Assembly (NCBI GenBank): GCA_003260075.1
Contig: QLIY01000666.1
Coordinates: forward strand, 8,977 to 72,976
Source: Phallusia mammillata
Taxonomy: Eukaryota > Chordata > Ascidiacea > Phlebobranchia > Ascidiidae
DNA: 64,000 nucleotides
Reading direction: 5' to 3'
Below are positions 1 through 14,966 of this stretch, in pieces. The notes beneath the pieces were generated by a model. The model saw only the letters and a list, made by a program, of their open reading frames with translations, was not told the DNA's origin and searched no databases. The first letter of the stretch is position 1, and the number at the start of each line of letters is the position of its first letter. The position numbers and the translations under genes were made by a program.

Positions 1-103
1 GGAACATAATCCAAATATCTAAGTGGCTAAAAGCTTCTGCCCAGAAAAATCTAAACAAACAATTGAAAGTTGCTTGACTGTACATAAAAGTGCAAACAAT
101 GCC
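1..103. repeat. exact duplicate of 6352-6454
   Basis: The first 103 bases are identical to 6352-6454, which lies just upstream of the start codon of the gene at 231-6275. Identity stops at base 104, where the sequence passes into a hAT-like terminus. An exact copy on both sides of a gene suggests either a very young duplication or a contig-joining error. Confidence 0.9.
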
Positions 104-145
104 GGGCCACATGTGGCCCGCGGGCCACGGGTTGGACACCCCTGC
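104..145. mobile_element. hAT-like terminal fragment
   Basis: The stretch carries GGGCCACATGTGGCCC, CCGCGGGCC and then GGGTTGGACACCCCTG. The last of these is the reverse complement of the CAGGGGTGTCCAACC end typical of hAT (Charlie-like) elements. Only this end is present and it abuts the duplicated block, so the element is truncated. It sits in the GC-AG intron of the neighbouring gene. Confidence 0.55.
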
Positions 146-230
146 TTTACATGAAATCTAGTTAATCTACTTATAGCATCACATTACCATTAATTTGTAG
201 TAACACAGATATTTTAAACAGTCAACTTGC

Positions 231-3200
231 CTGCATCATCTGTGGGTGAGGGGGTGGTGGACCTTGACTATGAAGTTGAGACATTATCTGAACAGATTTT
301 AAAGATTTAGGGGATTTTGTTTTTAAACAATTTCATGCTACCAAATTGTGGACAGTTTATAAATACTGCGTTCAATATATTGCATTTAATATATGGGTAA
401 TTTTGTTCAAAAAAGGGCTCGGATTAAAAACTAAAATACATTTCATTTATTTAATCACCTGTCGAATTTGTCCATCAACTTCCATCAATCTTCTCTTAAT
501 CTGCTCCGATTTTGGAGGAGGGGGATGTGGAGGTTGCTGATCGGGAGGAAGAGTGGGATCAGATGCAGGAGGAGGAGGAGCAGGGTTCTCACTTTCCTCC
601 TGCTGTGCTCTCTGCATCTGAGACTGGAGCTGCTGAGCTTCGTGGCGGAGAACCTGAAATAGAATGACATTTGGAAAGTTAGTTTTTAAAACCTTTGTAA
701 ACATCGTAAAAGTAAAATTATAAAACTTGAAACATCATTGTTCGTGAATGTTTTGACCAGTTCCTAAAGAAGTCTTTGCCCTTTGGTAAGTGCGGCTACT
801 TTTATAATTTTATCAAGTCTGTACACCCATACATACAGCTAACCACATAATAAGGGGTAAAGATCTTTACAGACCCTGTGAAAACATGAAGCCCAGGTTT
901 AAAACAACTGCTACACAACATTGCAAAAGTTCAAAAATTGGGTAAACTTTAGGATTGTATTTCACCTGTAGCCGTTGTTGCAGATGAGGGTTTGGATGCA
1001 TTCCTGGTGGATACCCGGGTCTTGGTCCAGGATAGCCATGCATGCCCCCTGGCATACGGGGGCCAGGTTGGGGGTAGGGACCTCTGTTGTGAGGTGGACC
1101 TGACCTCTGCATATACGGGGTTGCTGATGATTGTGGGTGGGGTCCATATCGGTAGGGGTGGGGTTGATGTGGGTGACCTTGATATTGGTGTGAGGGGTGC
1201 ATGCCGGGATATTGGGGCCCTGGACCCCTTACCATGCTGCCATCGTGTGGGTGAACTCCACGTGGGTGAGGTGGAGCCCCAGGCTGCTGTGGGTGCATTC
1301 CCTGCAGAAATTGACGTTAAAATTACTTGTATTTATATTCTACTTTTTAAAAGGTTCTGTTAAATTAATGAACAAAATTAATTTACAGATTTTGCAAAAC
1401 CTGTACACTGCTTTGCCAATATTTGACAATCAGCTTTTTAAAGCTATATTTCTATGTCTAGTTTTGAACGTTCAGTTTTTAACATGAAGTTTATGCATTT
1501 TTTATCACTGTTATATATGTGTTTCACCTATTGATACTCTTGTGCTTGTATTCAGATACTGAAGATGCCACATAGGCAAAATATATTTATCTGAGTTCAT
1601 AAGAATGCATGATTGATTTGATAAATTGTAATCAATAAGCATAAGGTTCATTACAGTCTTCGTCCACCAAGCAATCAGCTGGGAGATTCTGGTTTGAAGT
1701 CAAAAATACTGTATTGTAATATTGGATAGATGGTACTTACAGGCATCCCATGTGGGTGAGGGGGTCGGTATTGGGGAGGATAAGCAGCAGGGTCACCTTG
1801 AGGGCGCATCTGAGCCCCGGGATGATTTTGCATTGAGGATGGTGGCATTGTTGGTCGGTAAGGTCCTGAAGAGGAAGAGTAGGGAGCACTTTTTGATGTC
1901 GGAGGTCCTGGATAGTTTGGTCCTGATGCCAGGTGGGGACCAGAAGTGGGTAAAGAACCTGGCACCTGATGGGGCCCAGAACTGGGTAAGGTGCCAGGAA
2001 CCTGGTGCGGCCCAGAACTAGGTAAAGACCCAGGTATCTGAGTGGGCCCAGAAGTGGGTAATGGCCCAGAAGTGGGTAATGACCCAGGTGCTGCTTGGGG
2101 CCCAGTCACTGGGTGAGCGCCTGGGGGTAGATTGGGTCCGTTGGTTGTTTGAGGTTGGTCCATACTAGGCATCTTTTCATCAGGTGGCTTAAGTGGAGAT
2201 TCTGTTATGTTTGGCTTTGCTACTTTGACAGGGGACACAGAGGCACTGGAAACAGGCGATGTCATTGTTGGGACGGCAGTATCAATGTTTGGGGTCGGTA
2301 ACTGGTTCGATATTGCAGAAGACGAAAGAACTACAGTAGATATAATGCTAACAGGGACTGAAGATGTATCGTTCGATGGTGTAAAAGAATCAGGTAAGCT
2401 ATCAGCACTAGATGAAACAGAAATGTCATGGCTCTGCTGGACTTCGCCGGAAATAGAAGCAGGTTTATCTTCTGGGGTTGTGTTTACCGACATGTTTGGT
2501 GCATTATCATTCGGTACATCTGCATTTTCTGGACAAGTAGATGGTACAGGCTCTCCGGTTGTTCCAATAGTAGGTTCTGTTTGTGGTAAGTTAGGTACAG
2601 GAATACCAGGATTGCTAGCTTTGGTCATAGGTGCTTCAGAGGGAATAGGTAAACTGGCTGGTTTGGTTTCTGCAGCATTTGAGAGCATGGCACTTGGTTT
2701 TTGAGCAGTTGACATCTGCACTGGTGTTGGAACTTTTCCATCAGGTTGTTGCTTCTTTGAGTCCGCGGTGGGTGCAACCTCTTGTAATTGCTGCATAAAA
2801 CTCCCTGTGCCATCCATAGCATCTCCCAGCAAACTATCCAAGTTAAATTCATTGTCAAAGTCGGTATTTGGCTCAGATGGCTGCGACTGACTAACTGACA
2901 TCGATGGAGCAAATGAAGTGTTGACTTGGTTTTGTGCACTGTACTGAACATTTGGTGGTCGCTGAGGCCTCATTCCCATACTCATAGTTGTGGCTTGCTG
3001 AGGTGGGTGTACAGCAGAACTGTACATTGGATGTTGCTGGTCAAACCTCGGTACTTGAGACTGAGCTTGCTGGTGTGGCATGCGTGGTACACTGGAGCCG
3101 CCAGGACCACCAGGAGAGGGCACAGGGGGCCTTGGGCCTTGCCAATTTCCATGTGGGTACCGCATTTGATTGCTATAAAAACCGTGTTGTTGTTGCTGCT

Positions 3201-6200
3201 GAGACGCTGCATTTTCACCATTGTATGACGGAGCCTGCAATCTTGGGGCAGGGGATCGCACTACTGAGGGGGCAGATGGGGGTGGAGACATCAAATGTGG
3301 GGGGCTCATGAAACCCCGAGACTCATTGCGAGGTGTCGGTGTCCTTGACGGGTTAACACTTGCTCTGTAACCAGGAGTCATTTGACCTTGATTCATAAAC
3401 TGTTGACCTTGTTGCATCTGTTGTTTGGGTGAGTACGAGGGCATACGGGCATTAGGTGACATGGGGCCTGCTTGATGCATGCGAGGCGATGCTTGTGGGG
3501 CTGGGTACTGGGGGGTTGTACGAGAAGGTAGAGGTGATGGGGGCATGGAAGCATTCTGACGAGGTGTCATTGTACTCCTCATTGGCGATACAGGACTGTT
3601 GTGATGTGGAGACATTGAAGGTTGCATGGAATGTCCGGGCATACCCAGCATCTAAACAACAAAAGTAAAGCATTAGGAATTTGCTATCATATGTGGCATC
3701 ACTCCTCAATGCAAATCCTTTTTGCAACACACGACCAAATTGACTATGTTGTACACATAGTTTCACAATTATTTGCTGTTACCTGTTGTGTCTGATGAGC
3801 CTGAGCATTAGCAGATGGTATTTTACCACGGTATGCTTGAGCCATGTTGGTCTTCATCTGGCCTTGCATAACATTCTGTTGCATCTGTGTCATACCAGCT
3901 TGCTGTGGCTGCTGTTGCTGTTGGGCGTTAGGGCCGACATTGGGCTGGTTTTGACCAGGGGTACCCTGTGATTGGGCCTGTTGTTGCATTTGCAGCATTT
4001 GTTCATCATACTGTGATGGAGTTTTTTGACCTAAAAAAAGGAAATTCACATTCATCAAAGGGCAAATAAATTGATTAACAATGTCATCATTGAGGAAATT
4101 GTGTAAAGCAATGAGAATGACATCTAATGTAAAGTTAATATGTTATTATATGGGAATTTTTACAACACAGTCTTAGGTTTGCAATACTACCTGCCTTCAA
4201 ACATATTTATTTATATCTTTTGTTAGTTGGTTCAGAGCATTTCTAACAATTTACAATGAACAAATACTACGTTTAGGTTAAATAGAACAAAATTTTGAAA
4301 ACTTCCATACAGCTATGCAGACTTAATAAACAGGATGTTACTAGTATTAAGGAAAACATATAATCAGCATATTGCTATGGCATTTAGAGGAAGTACATTG
4401 AGACAGAGGCGCACTTCAATGCTGGCAGTCACCTTGCCAAATTACTTTACAATGCATCAGAATTCTAACGAAAAGCTGTACACCCTGATCAGTGGCATTT
4501 TTGTTTTGGACCACATGGTTTATTTATAACCTGACATTTATTGCGAGACACATCTTAAAGCTGTTAATACCAATGTCAATGCATGTTAAGAATTTGCACC
4601 AAATATTTATCTTCAATTTTTTGTCAAAATCTAATTCACACAATGAAAAAACTTATTACCTGCAGTTACTTGATTTGGGTATTGTTGATGGGGTGATTGT
4701 CCATACACAGCCATACTGACAGGGGTTGAAGAAGCACCCATACCTACACATTTATCACGTACAAGTATTGACACAAAAGCAAGTCTAAAACCAATCCCTT
4801 TCCAAATTAACGTCAGCTAAATGTCATGACATTAACATATTTTTTGCACGTTCGCACCCATGACAGAAGTTTGGAATACTAGTGCTAAAATCAGCACCAG
4901 TAGGAAAACAAAAATGCTATGATAGCCTTTATTTATTAAACACTTATTGAGTTAGCACAAAAAAATAACAACCTGTTTACATAAATTTCACCACAAAATG
5001 TAATCGAACTCCATTTGTAGCATAAAAAAATCATATTTGCCACCAAGCTGTCGGTTATAACCTAAGAGTGAAGAATCATTTTAATTTGTACACACCTGGC
5101 CGCTGCTGGTATTGACCGATGTTTTGTTGCTGCTGTCCGTACTGTTGCTGCATACTGCCTCCAAGTGGCTGCGAAACTTCACCGCTTTGGTAACTTGACG
5201 AAACCTTCACAGACATTACAGAAAGTTAACATTTTGCAAATTCAAAAATGATTTCTACACGTTTTACCTGTGACGACATTGGATGTCTTGCATGATGCTG
5301 CATTGGCTGGCGCTGATCTGGCATTACTTGCGACGCCATCTGCATTCCACTACTGATATACTGTGATCCATTGTACATACCACCACCAACTAACAACAGA
5401 TTCATATTAAATGAAGTGAAAGTACCGTTACCAATCAATAACCTGGACAAAAAGTAACATTAAATCAATGCAGGATTCAATGACACATTTCCTTTTAAGT
5501 GGTTTCTGCTGTAGCTTGTCATTTGGTAAGATTTATCATCAAATTCTTGTGTTGGAAACTTAAGATGGCATATTGATAACCTTTTTCTTGTTGTAAATTT
5601 AACCGGAATGAAGTAAAACTTTGGCCGTAAACCAAAGTTTGACAACTGAGAAACAACTCTTAAAATTTAATGGATTGTTTGTAAAAATGTGCCAATGGCT
5701 GTTTGTAAAAATCACCAAAGTTTTAGGTAAATCATGGATTGTTAGAGTTATAGTAAAATGTTGTACATACCTTTGCTATGTCCATATGGCATTCCAGTGC
5801 TATTGTCAGAACCAAGAGGCATTGACGAACCAACAGCACTGGGGTAAGATCCAGGCATTCTCGATTGATTTTGCATTGATGCAGCATACATGTGCGAACC
5901 TGAAGCAGAAGACATACTAGAAGGGGTCATATCAGGTGGAAAAGATTGCTGTGAGCTTCTGGACGGCATCATTTTGCTGTGGCCATACATGTAGGGGTCT
6001 GTTGTCGAGTAGCTTCCAGTGTGTGGTGCGCCATAACCTGGCTGGACTTGAGCAGAGCCCGGATAGCCAGAAGCAGACTGAAACCTTTGCATTTCAACTG
6101 ATTGTGGTTGTTGGGGTCCACCTTGGGCAGCCATCATCTGTGTCTGTATGCTGTTTGGTGCCGCTGCGTTTGGATGAGGAGGTGCGCGACTTCCGTACAT

Positions 6201-6275
6201 CGGGTGGTTATATTCCTGTCCGCTTGGTACACCACTGGCGCCGTTGTACTGTCCTGGCATGTTTCCACGATACAT
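231..6275 (-). CDS. Pro/Gln/Ser/Met-rich coactivator-like protein, 3' end outside window
   Basis: I do not recognise the family. Nine coding exons join in phase: 6275-5771, 5389-5268, 5204-5096, 4743-4660, 4030-3783, 3651-1741, 1301-966, 653-459 and 287-231, giving 1189 codons and continuing off the left edge. The start ATG (MYRGNMPGQY) is preceded by two in-frame TAA codons. The protein is low in complexity: Gln/Met-rich near residues 250-355, Pro/Ser-rich in the 1.9-kb exon, with an acidic-hydrophobic patch FDNEFNLDSLLGDAMDG near residues 621-637 that resembles an activation domain. Near residues 885-945 there are imperfect repeats of the type PGSLPxSGPHQV. A Q-rich helical segment (LRHEAQQLQSQMQRAQ) and a charged one (EQIKRRLMEVDGQIRQ) follow. 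By composition it resembles SWI/SNF- or Mediator-associated coactivators, but no diagnostic domain lies in this part. The last intron uses a GC donor at 230-229. Confidence 0.8.
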
Positions 6276-6351
6276 ATCCGATTATTACAGTTCAGGCAAA
6301 ATCACGATTAAGCAAAAATTGATCATTATAAACTTTGTACAACGATATTTG

Positions 6352-6454
6352 GGAACATAATCCAAATATCTAAGTGGCTAAAAGCTTCTGCCCAGAAAAA
6401 TCTAAACAAACAATTGAAAGTTGCTTGACTGTACATAAAAGTGCAAACAATGCC
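6352..6454. repeat. second copy of the 103-bp duplication
   Basis: Identical to 1-103. This copy lies 77 bp upstream of the start codon of the minus-strand gene, in its 5' leader or promoter. It continues into ordinary AT-rich sequence, so it is probably the native copy. Confidence 0.9.
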
Positions 6455-7570
6455 ACTACACATCATTTCATTAACTTACTGTACCATTGAAAAACAGCTA
6501 AAATATATTAATAAATGAGAGTCAACTGTGCAAACTTCATTTTATGACCACAGTTGTATGCCACAACCCAAAGTAGAAGAAACATAACTTATCATAAATC
6601 AGAAAAAAAACAATAGTCAAGTATCAGTTTTAGTTTACACTTTTCAGTATATATTTTTAATTTTTTTTTTTAAACTCAGTATTACAAATTCACAGTATAT
6701 TCCACTTTGGAATTTGGATATCATGGTGTTTCACAAAGCATTTGTTTGTGGACAGGTGGTAATAGAGATATATAATGACATGAGGAGTGAAGAAAATTGT
6801 CATTTACTTTGACACAGGAAGTGTATGGCCCCAGGCAAATCAGGCAATTTTCCGCAGTTATTGCTACCCACAGTTATAGAAAGCAATTTTGCATTATATA
6901 TGTGAACAGTTAAACAAAGACACTAATGATATTTATGTCATTAACTGTGTTTGACAAATAACAGCTAAACTTTTAATGTTAAAATATCTTTTGTACTTAA
7001 TATACATGTTTAAGTATTTTAGCACATATTCAAGCCAACTAATAAGTTTTGTTTAAAATATATCTAAAACATTAGCAATAATTTATTCCAGAATAAAGTG
7101 GCTTTCCCCAAAAAAACTTCTGAAAACTTTTTTGTCATAAAATATTGCTCCTAACAATATCAGTAAGTATTGTACACCAAAAGTATCATAACATTTTCTA
7201 TTCTACAAAATAAAGTTCTTCTGCCTCATGACAGAATTTCCAGTTAAAACCACCTAAGTTCAACTTAACTAGAGAAATGTACACAATCAGCAGTAGTAAC
7301 CCACACACTTCATAAAGTCACGTAGTAAATTTAGTTCTAAAGCTTTTTCACAAACGAAATGCAAGCACTAATTGGTATTCTAGCAAAATAAGTTAGATTA
7401 TACTGTAATTTAGTTCAACTATTTAACACAAGAATTTGAACGTTTAGCTGAAACTGTGACGACAAAATTAAACTAATTGCAACGAGAAAACTACCCCAAA
7501 CCATTCTAACACGGCATTTTTTACACGCAATAAGTTATTTGATTTTATCCGAGACGCCAAAGAAAGTACC

Positions 7571-7583
7571 CAAGATGGCCGCC
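7571..7583 (+). promoter_or_regulatory. YY1-like site in probable promoter
   Basis: CAAGATGGCCGCC closely matches the AAGATGGCGGC core bound by YY1 at many housekeeping promoters. The spacer around it is locally less AT-rich and lies about 1.3 kb upstream of the coactivator-like gene's ATG, which suggests a first untranslated exon nearby. The match is based on motif alone. Confidence 0.3.
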
Positions 7584-8970
7584 ATAATTACGAAACAGAA
7601 CAATGACCCGCCATTACCAGAAACGCGACAGAGTTAGAACACGCAAAAAACATAAAATTGCGCACGCTCGACTTTCCAGTCAGCTTTAAATGTACCGCGT
7701 TCGCTCTAAAAACGAAGGCCCTCAACTCGACTAGAGCTTTCAAACGTTAAAACATCATCATTCAACGCGAAATCGAACGATAAAAACGAATTTTCGAACT
7801 TTGAAAAGCGTCAGAAACCGTCTGCCCGTGAATTAGTTGAATTTGATGAAGCGCCTTTTGTACAAATTTGTGCTTCGTTTTGCCTTGTGTTATATCGCGT
7901 TGAGGCCGAGGGAGATACGGCAGCCAATCAGGAGTGGCGCGCTGCATGGTATAGCCTGGATGAGGCCTGACCCGACCACACAAGGTACTCAGATAAATAA
8001 TAAACAAGAAAATAGCTCCTCGTGGAACGACGGAGCCAGTGTTGTTCTCCTCAATTTCTTATTTCTTTTTTTCTCTTTACCTTCTTCAGGGTGAGAGCAA
8101 GGGTCCGTATCCTTGCCTTCTCGACAAAGCCGGGCTGGAGCGAAGCGCCTCTTTAATGTTTCTTTATTATCTTTAACCGTCTACGTTTTGCCGTTTTGGA
8201 GGAAGTCGTCACTAACACATGCACGTCACCAAAAGGCAAGCGCAGTTTTTGATGTGTCTCGCTACTGGCCTCTTCTGTCGCGCCGGATATATTTGCTGAC
8301 ACAACGTAAATAAATTTTGGGGTCTTATTTGCTTGCCTGCAAACTTTTGCGGGATAACAAATTACGAAGGTTGTGTAATATTTACTTCATAAACCTTTCG
8401 AAGCCGGTTTTCTGCGAATAATTAGGTAGTTCGGTAGTTTTTTGCCCGGCAAGAAGTCAAGAGGGTCAGCTCTTTTCAGCGAAGTATTTATTCAAGTCTG
8501 CCTGGTGGAATATCTCTGGCAGGCAACGTGGCGCGTAAAATAAGCTATAAGGAAGTTTAACACTGACATTTTTGGAAGAATATCATCTAAAATTCAAAAA
8601 CTTGCATGTCAAACATTTTAAATTTTAAATTACTCGTTTAAAGCGTTTAATACTGCGTGGATCAGACAGGAAAAACTAATAACCTGCGGTATAACCAACC
8701 GAATTTAGGCGGACGTTTTTTCCCTTGCTTGTAAATGCTTTACATTTTCCTGTTTATTTGCAAGTTATTTCAAAATCCAAGTTAATTTACTTTAAACTTT
8801 CCGCTATTGCCGAAACTGTTGATTTATAAAGCACGTCGCTTTTTAAGTCACTGGGCTGTTATCTTCCTAATAAGAACAGATCCGTTTATGGTGTTGTAAC
8901 GATTATCAGTTTTCACAACAAAAACACCATATTTTCTAATCAGAATACAGAATAGATGTTTTTTTTACCC

Positions 8971-9042
8971 TGTTGCTCCCAATAAACTGGAGTGCCGTTG
9001 GATGGCTACACTAGCCAATATGGCCTATTTCTCGTCGCCAGC
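8971..9042 (+). repeat. dispersed repeat, copy 1 of a pair
   Basis: Shares the framework TGTTnCTCCCAAnAA, then a CTAGCCAATA core, then CGTCnCCAG-like bases with 9827-9898, in the same order and orientation. The two copies flank the 3' end of NDUFV2. The family is unknown. Confidence 0.55.
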
Positions 9043-9196
9043 TCTACAGTACGGTTGCGATTAAGGTTGTTTCGCTGTGTAACTATTTAAGCAACTTAGG
9101 ATTACAGTACATTTGACCAAATGCATTCGCTGTCATTTTATCGTTTAGAACAATAACAGCCTTTCATTGAACTTTCTATGCAAACGCAACAATATT

Positions 9197-9202
9197 TTTA
9201 TT
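9197..9202 (-). terminator. poly(A) signal of NDUFV2
   Basis: TTTATT on the plus strand reads AATAAA on the minus strand, 38 bp downstream of the NDUFV2 stop codon. Confidence 0.6.
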
Positions 9203-9239
9203 TCAATGTGACAAATTCAAGCAATCCCAGAAAAAACGT

Positions 9240-11287
<2,048 letters not shown>

Positions 11288-11730
11288 CTTTTCTGCAAGT
11301 GATAGTTTGCCAAATCTACGTTAACTCCAATCCTACATAAGTTTGTCCTTCAAAACCAACAATTACGTTCAATTTGGTTGCAAAACTAATTTGGCACAAC
11401 ACATCTTCGCTACGCAACAGTGATTTTGCCATATTTTAGATATTTGTGGTAAACTTTAGCCAATTTCTCCAAAATTTTACATTTTTTAAAGCCTTTTTTA
11501 CGCTCATAAAAAAAGAAAGTGTTTTGCGTTAATAAAATTTCTTTTTAATGCTAAAACGTTCTAAAAATAAAAAATAATGTTGAAACTGGTTGAATCCTAA
11601 AGATGGTTTCACACATTACAGTGAACACAAACAAAAAGAGAAAAATCATTTGTTTCATTTTCATTCTCGATAGGCGAGCAACGTCTGAATGCTTTATGCT
11701 CGCAATAAATCCGTCTTTCAGATGCCTATT

Positions 11731-11936
11731 GCATTGCAAGTCCGCCGAATTATTTCTTGTTTGCACTTCAGTTCATGCAGTTGGTGACTTCAATTTAGTT
11801 CAACCCATCGGAACCACTGGGTTGGAGCAATGCCGCTAAAGTTTCTTGCTCAGGGAAACAGAAGCGACCGAGATGGGATTAGAACTCACAACCTTGAGGA
11901 CACAAAGAGGTTGCGCTAACCACTCGGCCAACTTAG
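11731..11936 (-). mobile_element. tRNA-derived SINE, copy 1
   Basis: Read on the minus strand, the head is tRNA-like: an A-box TGGCCGAGTGGTTAGCG and a B-box-like GTTGTGAGTTCTAATCCC, as in class II (Ser/Leu type) tRNAs. A tail follows with CAAGAAACTTTAGCGG and AACCCAGTGG. The tail recurs at 38264-38404 and 48658-48800. It sits between NDUFV2 and the Wnt gene. Confidence 0.7.
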
Positions 11937-13470
11937 AGAGGACGAGATTCATATTTTACTTCATGTTGCGTTTTATGTCATTTTCAGCAATACGTTTGTA
12001 CGTCTTGTTTTTTCTTGTGGTGGCGCAGCAGAGCACCTACGGAATACACCCTATTTGGGTAGAGTTTAACGTCAAAGGGGGTTAAATGTAGCCTATCGAG
12101 TTCGTAAATATCTGTCAGACGAAATAACATCGCTCAAAAGGCGAAAAGTGACTCAAAACAGACGAAGTTGTGACAAGAGCCATCTGGCTCAAACAAGTTA
12201 TGAGAATATGAAGATAGCGACAAACGAGTTTCGGTAGCTTTTGTCGGCTCAGCATTCAACCACTTTAAGGTGCTTGAAAGATCTGAAGTTCCATTCAGGT
12301 TTGTGTAACTTGCCTCTATCACTGCCACTTACTTTCCCCTAAATATGACATTTATGTCTGAAGTCTCGAAATCTTAAAATTCCAATCGCCCGTTCCCCAA
12401 AAGGGGGTCACAGAGATACAAAGGCACCCCCCAAATACAGTCATGTTATATCCTCACATGAAAAAGCACGGCTATGTTTTTATTTGCATTTTGGTGAAGT
12501 TCTTTTTCATAGAGGTTTACTTAACATTGGAACCTTAAAGCATATTGTTTCATTACAGATAAAAATAAATTGTTTCATTGCAGATAAACGGTATTTTGTA
12601 AACAGAATGTGTTGACGAAAAAATAGATTGACAAAAAATAAAGCGCATAATAGCCTGCACATGCAACTTTGTAACGATGTGTAAATCACATCGTCACCCA
12701 CTTTTCATGTTTGTGAGCCGGCCTTCGCAGCAAGGCACACTTCACAGGGCGAAAGTTTATGTATGTCCTCTGCTTGCACCGCGCACGAGAAGGATGTACG
12801 AGGATGAGAGCACTTAAAGTATACGACGAAATCACACCGACAGTAAACTCTTCATCCAGGCCAGAAACAAAATCATCCACGCCGAGAGATGGCGGAACAA
12901 CATTTTGCTACAATTTTTGTTGTTGATTCAGATAGACGTTTAGATTTAGTACAGTTAGATTCGATTTGCAATTAAGGTTTGTGCAAATTAGTTCAGGCTG
13001 CAGGAGGCCTAAAGAAATTTTAGTTGGAAAACAGAAACAAAAAGTCGAAAATTTGTAGGTGAAAGAAACTCTCCAGTTTTACAAAAATCCTCTTTGTAAA
13101 CAAATTTGTCAATAAGAAATAAAAATCATTAAAAACAAAATCTTTTTTCGGAGTTATGTATTTGGGTTAATTGTTTCATTTATTAACGCGGTAAATTCAA
13201 GTTGCCGCAAATTTTTTTGTTAATTACCAGGATCAAAACCAAAAATTGCTGGAAAATTTTGCAACGACAGTTACGAGATTTTAATCAAGATTGCTTGTTA
13301 GAAGGTTGCAATCAAAGCCACTTATTTTTATTCAACTTACTCAACTTTATTTCACCGGTTGTTCACCTGCAATAATTTTTCGTGTGTTTGGAATTTAATA
13401 GCGATTCAATTGTCAACGAAAGAATGCAGGAAGGTATGACAAAGCTTGACAGTTGGATAACATTCTTTTA
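11937..13470. other. intergenic spacer before the Wnt gene
   Basis: AT-rich sequence without a convincing coding exon. The longest ORFs (60-80 codons) have no recognisable composition or splice context. It presumably holds the Wnt promoter, but I see no clear TATA box or motif cluster. Confidence 0.4.
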
Positions 13471-13479
13471 ATGCACAAG

Positions 13480-14894
13480 ATGGTGCAAAGAAAGTTCAAA
13501 CACCGGAAATTTACTTGCTGGATGAACATTGTACAGTGTTGGATTATTTTGCACTTCGGATTTTTCGGTATTACTTCCGCAATTCAATGGCTGTAAGTTT
13601 GTGTTTCAACCAAAGTTCCATAAGTCGGTCCGATATTTCGGATCGGATTCGAGTTTAGGAAATATAACGTACATGATGTGGGCCTGATTATGATGTAATT
13701 TTATTTCTGGTGTGTCCAACTTTGAACTGAAGTGAAGTAAAACTCGGGCCGGGCTTTAGGGTTCGGATATTTGAATAAAATCGGTTTGATTCAGTTCAGG
13801 TCTGACTTTACGCTTGGCCACAATCGAGTTCCGATGAAACTAAGTCTAGTGCCTTAATAAAAAAGGGTTCAAGCCGGGTTTCGGTCCCGCTTTCATTTTC
13901 GTTTCAACTTGTAAAAGTAAGTCATAACGGTAAATTTCTACTTTACAGATCTTTGGGCAAAATCATGTCAGTTGGTCCTGAGACAAGGTCAATGCTGTTT
14001 TGCGACAGAAGTTATTATTTAACTCCAAGACAACGGAAGGTCAGTAAAATATTTTCAATTCTTTTTTTTTTGCAGTTCATATTTTCAAACATTGAAGTAT
14101 TGAAAAAAAGTGTTTTTGGAACTTTAAAATCGAATTTTGTAACTTAATTGTATTTAAACCTTTCGTTGAGTTGGGTCGAATATATTTCGTTTGGCCTAGT
14201 CCGGGGGTTCCCAAACTTTTTCGGTCTGTATCCCAAATGTCTATTTAATAGCGATTCGTGGCTCACCACGTGCTGTAAATTTGGACACAAACAAAAAAAT
14301 AACTCAAAAACAGTCGAAATGGTTTCCAGCAATTTATTTTTAATAATGTACATTTCCTGAAATTTGGCTACAAGATTCGGAATTATTTGCAAAAATTACG
14401 TTTTTCAAAACAAAGCGCATAATATCTACAGTATAACAAAACAATAGAATCTGTTCAAATGGGTCTGTGGCCCATTGAAAATGTTTAGGTGGCCTAGTAC
14501 TGGGCTATGGCCCACAGTTTGGGAACCACTGGCCTAGTCGGAAATAACTGCACAACGTTGAAATGTTAGAGCACAAAACAGTAAGGGCACAAGGTAGATA
14601 ATGGCTAAACGCGCTGCAGCTAGATCGTATTGTATAAACGGAGTGATTAGAATTAAAAAAACGGACAGCGCGTGGGTTCGAACTCATCCGTGAACTTTCT
14701 CAAACAAAAGTAATTTTCTATCTAAATCCACTTTTTATTTCAGTTTTGTCGACAATATTCGGGCACTATGGCTTCCGTGGCCCAAGCGGCGTCGTTGGCC
14801 ATGAAAGAATGCCGGCGTCAGTTCGTCAATGAGCCCTGGAACTGCTCCACACCGTACAGACGCCACTGGAACCATATGAGGGGTTCAACGGCCC

Positions 14895-14966
<72 letters not shown>

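Larger units (their letters stand above)
6455..9196. other. upstream region of the coactivator-like gene, no coding evidence
   Basis: About 2.7 kb separates this gene's start from the 3' end of NDUFV2. I see no ORF with protein-like composition and good splice borders. It is AT-rich to about 7.5 kb and less so at 7.55-8.3 kb, as expected around a promoter. Untranslated 5' exons of the coactivator-like gene may lie here. Confidence 0.5.

Noticed and set aside
992..1363. Plus-strand ORF of 123 codons
   Set aside because: Antisense to a Pro/His-rich exon of the minus-strand gene; low-complexity shadow.
2207..2704. Plus-strand ORF of 165 codons
   Set aside because: Antisense to the long Pro/Ser/Thr-rich exon; no splice context or family signal.
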